DNA of 64,000 bases from contig CADBUY010000002.1 of assembly GCA_902797965.1 (NCBI GenBank), positions 186,001 to 250,000 of the forward strand, given 5' to 3'. The DNA is from an uncultured bacterium (lineage in GTDB: Bacteria; Cyanobacteriota; Vampirovibrionia; Gastranaerophilales; Gastranaerophilaceae). This document shows, one piece after another, positions 44,786 to 52,958 of this stretch. The notes under the pieces were generated by a model. The model saw only the letters and a program-made list of their open reading frames with translations. It did no database searches and was not told where the DNA came from. The position numbers were made by a program, and so were the translations under genes. The stretch's first letter is position 1. Each line of letters begins with the position of its first letter.

Positions 44786-44817
44786 TCACCCTTCCCCCCT
44801 CACGCCCGAGAGGGAAT
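44786..44817. repeat. GC-rich palindromic repeat copy
   Basis: TCACCCTTCCCCCCTCACGC followed by CCGAGAGGGAAT. Related to the family at 1054, 46596, 48221, 49435, 56577 and 57456 by the CTCACCC start and GAGGGAAT end. It lies inside the repeat island. Confidence 0.6.
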
Positions 44818-44818
44818 T

Positions 44819-44910
44819 TGCCGTTCTTGCGAAAGCTGCGCAGCTAGATTTGGCTTTAGCCAAACCAGCCATTCTATCTTTACGCACGAAGTGCGTTGTG
44901 GTTATTTGTT
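44819..44910. repeat. Dispersed degenerate repeat, copy A
   Basis: TGCCGTTCTTGC, then CTGCGCAGC, AGATTTGGC and ACGAAGTGCGTT match 57950-58030 (TGCCGTTCTTGC, CTGCACAGC, AGATTTTGC, ACGAAGTAC) with several substitutions and small gaps. It contains small palindromes such as GGCTTTAGCC and CGCACGAAGTGCG. It has the look of decayed mobile or protein-coding repeat DNA. Confidence 0.65.
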
Positions 44911-44937
44911 TAATCCGGTGTTTCTCTTCTTCTTTTG

Positions 44938-44990
44938 CTTCGCTTTCTTCTTCTCTTTGCCTCCGAAACAAAGAGAAGAAGAAAACGAAG
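44938..44990 (+). repeat. Purine/pyrimidine hairpin bounding a repeat island, right copy
   Basis: Arms 44938-44959 and 44969-44990 (22 bp, one mismatch) around the loop CCTCCGAAA. Together with 44588-44642 it encloses about 400 bp of non-coding repeat DNA between uvrA and speH. Confidence 0.8.
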
Positions 44991-45083
44991 TTAATATCTA
45001 AATAAAAAAACATCTTCTCTCTAACTCTATCCTATGAAGAACACAAAAGGTTATGCATCAAAATGCATATTTTGATATTTTAA

Positions 45084-45113
45084 TAATAAAAAAGGCGGAA
45101 CTTTGTCCGCCTT
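45084..45113 (-). terminator. Rho-independent terminator of speH
   Basis: Stem AAGGCGGA/TCCGCCTT with a 6-base loop. On the minus strand it is followed by a T run. It lies about 22 bp beyond the speH stop. Confidence 0.85.
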
Positions 45114-45134
45114 CTTTATTAAATTATTTACCCA

Positions 45135-45632
45135 CTACCCCTCGAATTGTTCAGCTACCTCAAACGGCTGTTCGGAAAGTTTAAGAGTTTCTCTGTCAAT
45201 GATACCACGTTTAAGTTCAGTAAATGATGCTTTTTTTGAATTAAATTTCTTTTTCAGGAATTCATAAGCAACTTTTGGATCACACTTAGTACCGCAAGTA
45301 AATAAATCTACTGCAGCATAACCAAGTTCCGGCCAAGTATGAATAGCCAAGTGGCTTTCTGATATAATTACCACACCTGATACACCATAGGGGTTAAACA
45401 TGTGAAAGCACTTCTGAACGATTGTCGCACCACACTCAAGAGCCGCATCTATCATATACTTTTCCACTTTATCAATATTATTTAAAATATTTGAATCACA
45501 TTCAAAAAATTCTGCAAGAACGTGTTGACCTAAGTTTACAGTGTCTAAATTAGAGTGAGTTTCAAGCTCTTTTAGTGATGATGATACAATTGTCAATTCA
45601 TGTGCCTCCATTTCTACCAATGCTTTGTGCAT
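45135..45632 (-). CDS. speH: S-adenosylmethionine decarboxylase proenzyme
   Basis: A 165-residue pyruvoyl enzyme giving decarboxylated SAM for spermidine synthesis. VVIISESHLAIHTWPELGYA contains the Glu-Ser self-cleavage site that makes the pyruvoyl group, plus the processing His; VDLFTCGTKCDP has the catalytic Cys. The SpeH-type prokaryotic enzyme is usually ~120-140 residues; here extra helical sequence surrounds the core at both ends. A spermidine synthase gene is not adjacent. Monocistronic with its own terminator. Confidence 0.93.
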   Translation of the reverse strand: MHKALVEMEAHELTIVSSSLKELETHSNLDTVNLGQHVLAEFFECDSNILNNIDKVEKYMIDAALECGATIVQKCFHMFNPYGVSGVVIISESHLAIHTWPELGYAAVDLFTCGTKCDPKVAYEFLKKKFNSKKASFTELKRGIIDRETLKLSEQPFEVAEQFEG

Positions 45633-45735
45633 TAATTATGTTTTTTCAACATTTTATATAATACTATAAAAATTCAAAAATTTGTATATTTTACACTTTT
45701 TAGATGATATATTAACAAATTGTTACATTTAAAAC

Positions 45736-46575
45736 CTATAACGTCTCTAGTGCTGCTATTTTCATAAGTTTTGTATCGGGAGTTTTTCCTGTCCAAATCT
45801 CTATAGCACGTTCTGCCTGATATATCAGCATATCCAATCCGCCAATTGTTCTAAATCCTCTTTTTTCTGCCTCTTTTAAAAGAACAGTCTTAGATGGATT
45901 ATAAACGATATCGTAAACAATTGCATCAGGATTAAGGGTATCAAAATCGTACGGTTCAATTGCCATCTGGTCTGCTATATACCCTTTCATGCCAATCGGC
46001 GTTGCGTTAACCAGAATTGAAGTATCTGCAAGACTTCTCATTTTTTGAATTTGATATACATTAAACTCTACGTTCGGGAATTTTGCACGAACATAATTCA
46101 CAGTCTGGTGAGAATTAATGATATTTCTTGTATAAAAATCAATATTCTTAACCCCTTTTTCCGCAAGTCCTACAACAGCTGCTCTTGCGGCTCCGCCGGT
46201 ACCAAGTATACCCGCCGTCTTACCTTTTAAATCTACATCAGCAGGAATTGCTTTTTTAAATCCGTAAATATCAGTGTTATATCCAAATAGTTCTTTATTT
46301 TCTGTGATTTTAACGGTATTTACACATCCTGCGATATTTGCATAATCGTCTATATCATTTAAGAATAATGACACAGGAACTTTTAATGGAATCGTAACAT
46401 TAAAACCTTGATAGCCATTTGTTTTAATATACTTTAATCTGTCTATTAAATCCTCTGCAGGCGTATCCATTACATCATACTGAACTTCTTCACCGATACT
46501 GTTTAGACCTGCTTTCTGAATTATTGCAGATATTGAGTGTCCCAAAGGATGTCCGATTATTCCAAGTTTGTACAT
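45736..46575 (-). CDS. aroE: Shikimate dehydrogenase
   Basis: A 279-residue NADPH enzyme of aromatic amino acid synthesis. GHPLGHSISAIIQKAGL binds shikimate (SxS variant), GFNVTIPLKV carries the catalytic Lys, GYNTDIYGFKKA the Asp, and GILGTGGAARAAVVGLAEKG the NADP site; GGLDMLIYQAERAIEIWTG closes the family signature. Divergent from glmU, separated by a 152-bp gap that holds a GC-rich palindrome. Confidence 0.96.
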   Translation of the reverse strand: MYKLGIIGHPLGHSISAIIQKAGLNSIGEEVQYDVMDTPAEDLIDRLKYIKTNGYQGFNVTIPLKVPVSLFLNDIDDYANIAGCVNTVKITENKELFGYNTDIYGFKKAIPADVDLKGKTAGILGTGGAARAAVVGLAEKGVKNIDFYTRNIINSHQTVNYVRAKFPNVEFNVYQIQKMRSLADTSILVNATPIGMKGYIADQMAIEPYDFDTLNPDAIVYDIVYNPSKTVLLKEAEKRGFRTIGGLDMLIYQAERAIEIWTGKTPDTKLMKIAALETL

Positions 46576-46595
46576 GCGTGTTTCCTCTCGCTCTT

Positions 46596-46630
46596 ATTCC
46601 CTCCCCTCCAGGGAGGGACAGGGTGGGGTG
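46596..46630. repeat. GC-rich palindromic repeat copy between aroE and glmU
   Basis: ATTCCCTCCCCTCCAGGGAG followed by GGACAGGGTGGGGTG. Stem CCCTCC...GGAGGG, with the ATTCCCTC edge shared with the copy at 49435. It sits close to the aroE start, in the divergent promoter region. Confidence 0.7.
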
Positions 46631-46727
46631 CTTTTTCCCCAAATACTATGTTTATTATACATTACTTATTATTTTATTCAAAGTCTTAACCATGATATAA
46701 TAAATGTTAATAAGAGAGGATTTAATT

Positions 46728-48011
46728 ATGTTAAAATCAGTTATTTTGGCGGCAGGCAAAGGTACAAGAATGAAATCTGAAACACCTAAAGTTTTACATA
46801 CAATTTTTGATAAAACGTTAGTCGGATATGTAATTGAAGCAGTTAATAATACCGGATTGGCTGATGAAAATTTTGTTATTGTAGGTCATCAGGCAGAAAG
46901 AGTGGAAGAATATATAAAAGACAACTATAAAAACGCAAGAACGGTTCTTCAGTCACCACAATTAGGTACAGGACACGCTGTCAGCATGGTTCTTCCTTAT
47001 CTTGAAGATTTTGACGGAGAAGTCGTTATTTTATGCGGCGACACTCCGCTAATTACATCTGAAACTTTAAAAGAGTTTGTTGAATACCACAAAGAAAATA
47101 ATTCTGATTTAACAGTAATGAGTGCAATATTTGATAATCCGACAAACTACGGAAGAATTATCCGCAGTGGAAATAATGGAGTTGAAGCAATTGTTGAAGA
47201 AAAAGATGCAACTCCCGACCAAAAAGGGGTAAAAGAAATTAATGCCGGAATATACTGTCTTGACTGGAAGAAAGTAAAACCTGCATTTTCTCAGCTTAAA
47301 ACAAACAACGCCCAAGGCGAATACTATTTAACAGACATTATAAAATGGGGAAATGAAAATGGCTTGAGAGTAAATGCTTATACACTAAAAGATAATACCG
47401 AAATCTACGGAATTAACTCTAAATCAAACCTTGCAGAAGCAACGAAATTCTTAAACCAAAGAGTTATTAATAAGCACCTAACTAACGGAGTTACTATCAT
47501 TGATCCTTCTGCAACTTGGATTAGCCCTGAAACAGAAATCGAACCAGATACCGTAATTTACCCATCTACTTACATTGAGGGGGTAAATAAAATTGGTAAA
47601 AATTGCAAAATAGGACCTTTTGCGCACTTAAGAGGCGGTGTGACTTTAGACGACAATGTAAAAATAGGTAACTTTGTAGAAGTAAAAAAGGCTCACATTA
47701 AGTCAAATACAAACGCTTGCCACTTAACATATATAGGTGATGCGGAAATAGGTTCCCACGTAAACATAGGAGCAGGGACAATTACGGCGAATTACAATCC
47801 GTTAACAAAAGAAAAAAGTAAAACAATCATTGAAGATAATGTTAAAATCGGCTCTAATTCTGTTCTTGTTGCACCTGTTAAAATAGAAGAGGGAGCAAAT
47901 GTAGGTGCTTTAAGCGTAATAACTAAAGATTTACCCCCTTGGGCACTTGCCATAACAAGAGCTCCTTTAAGAGTAATCGAAAATTGGGTAAGGGGTAAAA
48001 TAAAAAAATAA
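46728..48011 (+). CDS. glmU: Bifunctional UDP-GlcNAc pyrophosphorylase / GlcN-1-P acetyltransferase
   Basis: A 427-residue enzyme making UDP-GlcNAc for peptidoglycan and lipopolysaccharide. The N-terminal uridyltransferase has LAAGKGTRMKSETPKVLH, GTGHAVSMVLPYL and CGDTPLI. The C-terminal left-handed beta-helix has GPFAHLRGGVTL, KAHIKSNTNACHLTYIGDAE and GAGTITANYNP. The start at 46728 follows GAGAGGATTTAATT and fits the family; an ATG eight codons earlier lacks a site. It contains two copies of the GGGGTAAAT 9-mer in opposite orientations, at EGVNK and KDLPP. Confidence 0.96.
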   Translation: MLKSVILAAGKGTRMKSETPKVLHTIFDKTLVGYVIEAVNNTGLADENFVIVGHQAERVEEYIKDNYKNARTVLQSPQLGTGHAVSMVLPYLEDFDGEVVILCGDTPLITSETLKEFVEYHKENNSDLTVMSAIFDNPTNYGRIIRSGNNGVEAIVEEKDATPDQKGVKEINAGIYCLDWKKVKPAFSQLKTNNAQGEYYLTDIIKWGNENGLRVNAYTLKDNTEIYGINSKSNLAEATKFLNQRVINKHLTNGVTIIDPSATWISPETEIEPDTVIYPSTYIEGVNKIGKNCKIGPFAHLRGGVTLDDNVKIGNFVEVKKAHIKSNTNACHLTYIGDAEIGSHVNIGAGTITANYNPLTKEKSKTIIEDNVKIGSNSVLVAPVKIEEGANVGALSVITKDLPPWALAITRAPLRVIENWVRGKIKK

Positions 48012-48033
48012 GATTGGTAATCTTAAACATTTT

Positions 48034-48123
48034 ATGGAATTTGACGGAACAGAAAATCGGTACAACAAATTCAGTAGGTCGGCTTTACAAAGCCGACAAA
48101 TTATTTCAAAAATAAAATGTTGA
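48034..48123 (+). pseudogene. Broken duplicate of the 5' end of the radical SAM gene
   Basis: An ATG frame of 29 codons beginning MEFDGTENRYNKFS, almost the same as the start of the gene at 48166 (MEFNGTENRYNKFSD). It then runs into a GTAG-type hairpin (RSALQSRQ) and stops. It looks like a duplicated gene start inactivated by, or duplicated together with, repeat insertion. Confidence 0.7.
48074..48097 (+). repeat. REP-like hairpin with GTAG edge
   Basis: GTAG followed by GTCGGCTTT-ACA-AAAGCCGAC-type arms (9 bp). It interrupts the duplicated 5' end of the radical SAM gene. Same hairpin sequence as at 597-620. Confidence 0.75.
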
Positions 48124-48165
48124 CACTGTATTACCAACCTGTATAGGAAAATAAAACATATAATT

Positions 48166-49182
48166 ATGGAATTTAACGGAACAGAAAATAGATATAATAA
48201 ATTCAGCGATAAAAAAAATCTCCCTCGCCCAATGGGAGATGGTTGTGATGAGGGGGTAATAACTTATAATAATACGGATATCAGATACAATAAATTCAGT
48301 GACCACCTTAAACTAAAATTTGGAGCAAGAGTTTATAAAATTACTCTTGATGCAGGTTTTACCTGTCCTAATCGTGACGGAACAATCTCTACAGAGGGGT
48401 GCATTTTTTGTGATGAAAGCGGAAGTTTTTCACAATCTCATTCAAACCGGCTTAGCATAGAAGAACAGGTTAATGTAGGAGCTGATATACAAATAAAGAG
48501 ATTTAAGGCAGAAAAATTTATGTCTTATTTTCAAGCCTATACTAACACTTATAAACCTGTTAAAGAATTGGAAAAAATATATAAATCGGCACTTTGCCGT
48601 GATGATATAGTTGGTTTGTCAATCGGAACAAGACCTGATTGTGTAGATGAAGAAAAACTCAATCTTATAAGTACCTTTACCCCCGATTATTACACTTGGA
48701 TTGAGTACGGCTTGCAGTCTGTTCACAATAAAACTTTAAAAAAAATTAATCGTGGACACGATTACAAATGCTTTTTAGATGCTTACGAAAAAACAAAAAA
48801 TAAAGGTATAAATATTTGTCTGCATGTTATCCTTAATCTCTTTGAAACCCATGAAGAAATGATGGAAACAGCTAAAACAATTGCAAAACTTGAGCCTGAA
48901 GGAGTAAAAATTCACATGCTGGTAGCTTTAGAAGGCACTAAATTAGCAGATATGTATAATAATGGTGAAATCAATTTTATGACTGAAGATGAATATGTTT
49001 CGGAAGTCTGTGATTTTCTTGAATATTTACCCCCAAAAACAACAATTCACCGAGTTGCCGGAAACGGACACCGTTTAGAACTTGTTGCACCGAATTGGAT
49101 AGGCAGAAAATTAGACACAATGAACCGCTTGGATAGAGAATTCCTTCGCCGTAATTCTTGGCAAGGTATAAAGTTTCAATAA
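48166..49182 (+). CDS. YhcC-type radical SAM protein (TIGR01212 family)
   Basis: A 338-residue radical SAM enzyme. DAGFTCPNRDGTISTEGCIF with C-x-x-C at its end gives the three cluster cysteines in the YhcC spacing. YFQAYTNTY, GLSIGTRPDC, WIEYGLQSVH and INRGHDY are family blocks. Homologues start near RYNxxSDxLKxKFG; here that point is residue ~43. The first 42 residues include a duplicated RYNKFSD and a segment KNLPRPMGDGCDEG encoded by a GC-rich palindrome. The real start may therefore be either ATG 48166 or nearer the core. The substrate is not known to me. Confidence 0.85.
   Translation: MEFNGTENRYNKFSDKKNLPRPMGDGCDEGVITYNNTDIRYNKFSDHLKLKFGARVYKITLDAGFTCPNRDGTISTEGCIFCDESGSFSQSHSNRLSIEEQVNVGADIQIKRFKAEKFMSYFQAYTNTYKPVKELEKIYKSALCRDDIVGLSIGTRPDCVDEEKLNLISTFTPDYYTWIEYGLQSVHNKTLKKINRGHDYKCFLDAYEKTKNKGINICLHVILNLFETHEEMMETAKTIAKLEPEGVKIHMLVALEGTKLADMYNNGEINFMTEDEYVSEVCDFLEYLPPKTTIHRVAGNGHRLELVAPNWIGRKLDTMNRLDREFLRRNSWQGIKFQ
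48221..48256 (+). repeat. GC-rich palindromic repeat translated in the radical SAM gene
   Basis: TCCCTCGCCCAATGGGAGAT followed by GGTTGTGATGAGGGGG. Its reverse complement parallels 1054-1093 and the plus strand parallels 49435-49472. It sits between the two RYNKFSD duplications in the 5' coding region. Confidence 0.8.
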
Positions 49183-49186
49183 ATAA

Positions 49187-49327
49187 AGTAACAGATATAA
49201 GTAAAAGTGGGCACACATTCGTTTTGCCCACCCTACAAAACTATTTTTATTCAATCCAAATTATCACGGACAGTAACAGATATAAGTAAAAGTGGGCATG
49301 CATTCGCTTTGCCCACCCTACGAAACT
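49187..49327. repeat. Tandem ~56-bp direct repeat, each unit containing a REP-like hairpin
   Basis: Units 49187-49242 and 49272-49327 are 85 bases apart and nearly identical, beginning AGTAACAGATATAAGTAAAA. Each holds a GTGGGCA...TGCCCAC hairpin followed by CCTAC (49207-49236 and 49292-49321). It occupies most of the 311-bp gap between the convergent radical SAM and rpsN genes. Confidence 0.85.
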
Positions 49328-49372
49328 TAATAATTAATATCATTTCTTAATGTTTTATTATTTTTGTCATTA

Positions 49373-49404
49373 TAAAGCGACTTGATAAATATCAAGTCGC
49401 TTTA
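49373..49404. terminator. Strong hairpin between convergent genes, probable terminator
   Basis: A 15-bp perfect stem TAAAGCGACTTGATA/TATCAAGTCGCTTTA with a 2-base loop, between the radical SAM gene and the end of the ribosomal-protein cluster. T runs are short on both sides, so termination is likely but not certain. Confidence 0.6.
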
Positions 49405-49434
49405 TCAAATTACTATATTTAGCAAGTCCCACAC

Positions 49435-49472
49435 ATTCCCTCGCCCAAAGGGAGAGGGTTAGGGTGAGGGGT
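49435..49472 (-). repeat. GC-rich palindromic repeat copy downstream of rpsN
   Basis: ATTCCCTCGCCCAAAGGGAG followed by AGGGTTAGGGTGAGGGGT. The reverse complement matches the insert in the peptidase gene (1054-1093) almost base for base, making this pair the clearest evidence for a mobile or amplified family. Confidence 0.85.
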
Positions 49473-49493
49473 CAAACCATTATGAATTTACCC

Positions 49494-49700
49494 CTACCAG
49501 CTTGCTTTAGTTACGCCAGGAAGTAAACCTTGGTGAGCCATCTTTCTCAAGCAGATTCTGCAAAGACCGAAATCTCTGTGGAAACCATGAGGACGACCGC
49601 AAATTGAGCATCTGTTATGTAATCTTACAGATGGGTATTTACCCTTTGCTGCCAAGATTCTTCTTGTTTCTTCTTTATTTATCATCGCTTTCTTAGCCAT
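49494..49700 (-). CDS. rpsN: 30S ribosomal protein S14, zinc-binding type
   Basis: A 68-residue S14. [20 protein letters not shown] with the final Cys carries the two CxxC zinc knuckles of the short C+ form, and ends [16 protein letters not shown]. Last ribosomal gene of the cluster: S8 and the rest of the spc genes, which normally follow, are absent. Its stop reads TAG followed at once by GGGTAAAT. Confidence 0.96.
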   Translation of the reverse strand: MAKKAMINKEETRRILAAKGKYPSVRLHNRCSICGRPHGFHRDFGLCRICLRKMAHQGLLPGVTKASW

Positions 49701-49727
49701 GAATTTATCTCCTTTGTCTTTATTTTT

Positions 49728-49749
49728 GGTGCAATAAATTGCACCCTAC
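49728..49749. repeat. REP-like hairpin between rpsN and rplE
   Basis: GGTGCAAT-AA-ATTGCACC followed by CTAC; GTAG edge on the minus strand. It sits in the 60-bp gap between two co-transcribed ribosomal genes. Confidence 0.75.
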
Positions 49750-49760
49750 TGTCTTAATAT

Positions 49761-50318
49761 TTACCCCTTCATACCTTTGAAAGGCATACCGAGTAATCTT
49801 AACAATTCTCTTGCTTCATCATCTGTATTAGCAGTTGTGATAACAGATACGTTCATACCTTTTACCAAGTCAACTTCTTCATAAGTGATTTCAGGGAACA
49901 ATGATTGTTCTTTTAAACCAAGAGTGTAGTTACCTCTGCCGTCAAAACTCTTTGCAGAAACACCACGGAAGTCACGAATACGAGGAAGAACTACGCAGAT
50001 TAACTTTTGTAAGAAATCATACATTCTTTCACCACGTAATGTAACCATAGCACCGACAGGCATTCCTTCTCTTAATTTGTAAGATGCGATTGATTTTTTA
50101 GCCTTTGTAACTACTGCATGCTGACCTGCAATCTTTGTTAATTGAGCCTGAATTGCATCAGCTATTTTTGAGTTGTGAGAAGCTTCACCAACACCCATGT
50201 TTAAAACAATTTTGTGAAGTTTTGGAATCATCATATCGTTTTTGTAACCGAATTTTTCTTTAAGTGCTGATTTAACTTCTTCTTCATATTTTGCTCTTAA
50301 GCTTTTTGTCTTTGTCAT
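49761..50318 (-). CDS. rplE: 50S ribosomal protein L5
   Basis: A 185-residue protein of the central protuberance that contacts 5S r[63 protein letters not shown] and [20 protein letters not shown] are family blocks. It ends AAG-GGG-TAA-ATA, another GGGGTAAAT copy across a stop codon, as in glyQ. Confidence 0.97.
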   Translation of the reverse strand: MTKTKSLRAKYEEEVKSALKEKFGYKNDMMIPKLHKIVLNMGVGEASHNSKIADAIQAQLTKIAGQHAVVTKAKKSIASYKLREGMPVGAMVTLRGERMYDFLQKLICVVLPRIRDFRGVSAKSFDGRGNYTLGLKEQSLFPEITYEEVDLVKGMNVSVITTANTDDEARELLRLLGMPFKGMKG

Positions 50319-50441
50319 TTTTCTATTTCCTTATAATTGATACGATAGACCACAGCGGGCTTTCAATAACCTTTGAAATCTTGCAAAGAGCTAAATTATA
50401 TTTACCCCTTTACCCCGACCCCCGGGCCGCGTATTTAGTGA

Positions 50442-50777
50442 TTATACGTCGAGTTGTTCACCACATTTTTTACAAACGCGAACTTTTTTTCCGTCAACGA
50501 TTTTGTGTGCTACTCTTGTTGCTTTTTCGCAGCTTGGGCATATTATCATAACGTTTGATGAATCCAAAGGAGCTTCCTTTTTAATCAATCCGCCTTGAAT
50601 ACCATAAGCAGGATTAGCCTTTGTAGCCTTGGTAATCATATTAACACCTTCAACAATTACTTGTCCTTCAGAAGGTATAGCTTTTTTAATGTTACCTTGT
50701 TTTCCTTTATCTTTGCCTGCTGTAACAACGACTCTATCGCCGGTTTTTACATGAAGGCTTTTTCTTGAATTTGCCAT
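50442..50777 (-). CDS. rplX: 50S ribosomal protein L24
   Basis: A 111-residue assembly-initiator protein. The KOW motif is GDRVVVTAGKDKGKQGNIKK, followed by VIVEGVNMITKATKANPAYG. The C-terminus carries two CxxC pairs (CPSCEKATRV and CKKCGEQL) as in cyanobacterial-type L24. The 123-bp gap to rplE contains an ATTTACCCC copy (50400-50408) and a GC-rich patch (50416-50432). Confidence 0.96.
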   Translation of the reverse strand: MANSRKSLHVKTGDRVVVTAGKDKGKQGNIKKAIPSEGQVIVEGVNMITKATKANPAYGIQGGLIKKEAPLDSSNVMIICPSCEKATRVAHKIVDGKKVRVCKKCGEQLDV

Positions 50778-50835
50778 TTTAATTTCTCCATTTTTTCTTT
50801 TTTTGAGGGACTTTTAGCTTTTTCTAAAAGAAAAA

Positions 50836-51204
50836 CTAAATTACCTCAGGTGCAAGTGAAACAATCTTCATGAAGTTTTTATCACGAAGTTCTCTTGCTA
50901 CAGGTCCAAATACACGGGTTCCTCTTGGGTTACCGTCTTTTGCGATAATTACTGCAGCATTTTCATCAAATCTGATAACAGAACCGTCAGCACGTTTGAT
51001 ATCATGTTTTGTTCTTACGATAACTGCTTTTACTACTTCAGATTTTTTAACTGTCATATTAGGAGTTGCATCCTTAACAGTTGCTACAACAACATCACCA
51101 ACTGATGCAAATTTTTTGTTTGAACTACCCATAACACGGATAACTAACAATTCTTTTGCACCTGTATTATCAGCGACTACTAGTCTTGTTTCTTGTTGTA
51201 TCAT
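50836..51204 (-). CDS. rplN: 50S ribosomal protein L14
   Basis: A 122-residue beta-barrel protein that binds 23S rRNA near the 30S interface. [40 protein letters not shown] and [20 protein letters not shown] are canonical. Full length, in the usual place between rpsQ and rplX. Confidence 0.97.
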   Translation of the reverse strand: MIQQETRLVVADNTGAKELLVIRVMGSSNKKFASVGDVVVATVKDATPNMTVKKSEVVKAVIVRTKHDIKRADGSVIRFDENAAVIIAKDGNPRGTRVFGPVARELRDKNFMKIVSLAPEVI

Positions 51205-51226
51205 TTTCCTTTTCCTTTTCTTTTTT

Positions 51227-51250
51227 GTTGGGGTTATAGACCCAACCTAC
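51227..51250. repeat. REP-like hairpin between rplN and rpsQ
   Basis: GTTGGGGTTATAGACCCAAC followed by CTAC. An ATTTACCCC copy (51258-51266) lies 7 bases further on. Confidence 0.75.
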
Positions 51251-51304
51251 CTTTGGGATTTACCCCCACAGCGCATTACTTATTCAGCAATGATGTTTTA
51301 ATTA

Positions 51305-51550
51305 CTACTTAGCTTTTTCTACGATAGATTCTACAACCCATCTCTTGCTTCCTGAAATTGGTTTAGATTCAATTATTCTAACTGTATCACCTACACCGCA
51401 TTCATTATTAGCATCATGAGCTTTATAGTTTTTATTAGATTCAATAATCTTTTTATATTTTGGGTGCGGATCATAAGATGCAACTTTTACTACAACAGTT
51501 TTGTCCATCTTATCTGATATAACTACACCTTGTTTTTCTTTCTTAGGCAT
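51305..51550 (-). CDS. rpsQ: 30S ribosomal protein S17
   Basis: An 81-residue OB-fold protein. KQGVVISDKMDKTVVVKVAS, then HPKYKKIIESNKNYKAHD and ECGVGDTVRIIESKPISGSK, are canonical. I start it at MPKKEKQ (51550), the family start; a longer frame only adds residues read through rpmC codons. It overlaps rpmC by 8 bp. Confidence 0.96.
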   Translation of the reverse strand: MPKKEKQGVVISDKMDKTVVVKVASYDPHPKYKKIIESNKNYKAHDANNECGVGDTVRIIESKPISGSKRWVVESIVEKAK

Positions 51551-51740
51551 TAGCTGCCTCCTTTTCTTTAATAACAGTCTTAGCTTGAGCAATTGCTCTT
51601 TTTGTCTTAGATATTTCAGCAGTGTTTTCTAATTTATGCATAGATAATTTAATTCTAGCATCCATCAAAGCTTTTTTTGAATCTAAAACGAATTGGTTAA
51701 GTTCTTCAACTGTTTTTTCACGCATTTCACTTAATTTCAT
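51543..51740 (-). CDS. rpmC: 50S ribosomal protein L29
   Basis: A 65-residue two-helix protein at the exit of the peptide tunnel. MKLSEMREKTVEELNQFVLD and KLENTAEISKTKRAIAQAKT are recognisable. Overlaps rpsQ by 8 bp and lies 16 bp after rplP. Confidence 0.95.
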   Translation of the reverse strand: MKLSEMREKTVEELNQFVLDSKKALMDARIKLSMHKLENTAEISKTKRAIAQAKTVIKEKEAANA

Positions 51741-51756
51741 TGTTTTATTTCCTTAA

Positions 51757-52173
51757 TTAGTTTTGTGCTTCCTTTTCGATTACCTTAACTTTAATTGGTA
51801 ACTTTTGTGCTGCAAGCTCTAAAGCATGAACAGCAACTTCTCTGTCAAAGTAATCAAGTTCAAATAAGATTCTGTTTGGTTTTACAACCGCTACCCAGTA
51901 TTCTACATTACCTTTACCTGAACCCATACGAGTTTCAGCAGGTTTTGCAGTAATCGGTTTGTCCGGGAATATTTTAATCCAAACGTTACCGCCACGTTTG
52001 ATTTCTCTTGTCATTGCACGTCTTGCAGCTTCTATCTGACGGCTTGTAATCCAGCCGGGTTCAAGAGCTCTAAGAGCATAACGACCGAATTCGAAATCAA
52101 CACCTCTTGTTTCGGTGCCTTTCATTCTACCTTTCATTTGTTTGCGGTATTTTGTTTTCTTCGGCATTAACAT
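51757..52173 (-). CDS. rplP: 50S ribosomal protein L16
   Basis: A 138-residue protein at the A-site entry. [19 protein letters not shown] start, [20 protein letters not shown] text ([20 protein letters not shown]) and [20 protein letters not shown] are canonical. The MLMPK start is the normal one. Confidence 0.97.
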   Translation of the reverse strand: MLMPKKTKYRKQMKGRMKGTETRGVDFEFGRYALRALEPGWITSRQIEAARRAMTREIKRGGNVWIKIFPDKPITAKPAETRMGSGKGNVEYWVAVVKPNRILFELDYFDREVAVHALELAAQKLPIKVKVIEKEAQN

Positions 52174-52194
52174 TATTATTGTTCTCCTAATTTA

Positions 52195-52929
52195 CTATTT
52201 TGTTTCTACTGCTTTACGTTTTCCGCGTCTGCCTTGGAAACGTTCGCCGGAATTGTTTTCTTTTGAGCTTTTTGATTTGATGTTCATGTCTGCTTTTTCG
52301 CCAGGCATTAGGTTGCCTTTGAAAATCCAAACCTTAACACCAATCTTACCCATGATTGTATCAGCTTCTGTAAAACCATAGTCAACGTCAGCTCTAAGAG
52401 TTTGAAGAGGAATTCTTCCTTCTTTAGCCCATTCTGAACGAGCGATTTCAGCACCGCCTAAACGACCAGATACCATAATTTTAATACCTTGAGCACCTGC
52501 TCTCATCGTTCTTTGCATAGCTTGTTTCATAGCTCTTCTGAATGCAATACGTTTTTCAAGTTGTTGAGCAACAGATTCTGCAACTAAAAGAGCATCTACA
52601 TCAATTCTTGCTACTTCTACAACATTTATAACTACAGGTTTACCTAAATATTTTGAAACTTCTGCTTTAAGTTCTTCAATACCTTGACCGCCTCTGCCTA
52701 CTACAATACCCGGCTTAGCTGTTACAACAGTGATAGTAACATTTTGAGACTTTCTATCAATCATGATATTTGCAACACCTGCTGCATATAGTTTCTTCTT
52801 GATAAATTTTCTGATTTTAGCATCTTCTGCTACATTTGCGGCATAATCTTTGAAGTTAGCGTACCAAGTACTGTCCCAAGGTCTGATTATACCTACTCTA
52901 AATCCTTTTGGATGTGTTTTTTGTCCCAT
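52195..52929 (-). CDS. rpsC: 30S ribosomal protein S3
   Basis: A 244-residue protein with an N-terminal [23 protein letters not shown] domain ([20 protein letters not shown]) and the C-terminal S3 domain ([20 protein letters not shown]) follow. A basic, Asn/Lys-rich tail of ~30 residues ([20 protein letters not shown]) extends past the core. Confidence 0.97.
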   Translation of the reverse strand: MGQKTHPKGFRVGIIRPWDSTWYANFKDYAANVAEDAKIRKFIKKKLYAAGVANIMIDRKSQNVTITVVTAKPGIVVGRGGQGIEELKAEVSKYLGKPVVINVVEVARIDVDALLVAESVAQQLEKRIAFRRAMKQAMQRTMRAGAQGIKIMVSGRLGGAEIARSEWAKEGRIPLQTLRADVDYGFTEADTIMGKIGVKVWIFKGNLMPGEKADMNIKSKSSKENNSGERFQGRRGKRKAVETK

Positions 52930-52958
52930 TTTTTCTACCTTTATTTTCTTTTACTAAC

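Noticed and set aside
44712..45013. Frames of 75-97 codons in the uvrA-speH gap
   Set aside because: They are made of hairpin arms and repeats (Ser/Leu or Glu/Lys runs) and overlap each other on both strands.
51551..51592. Extended N-terminus of S17
   Set aside because: The added residues read out of frame through rpmC and are not conserved; MPKKEKQ is the family start.
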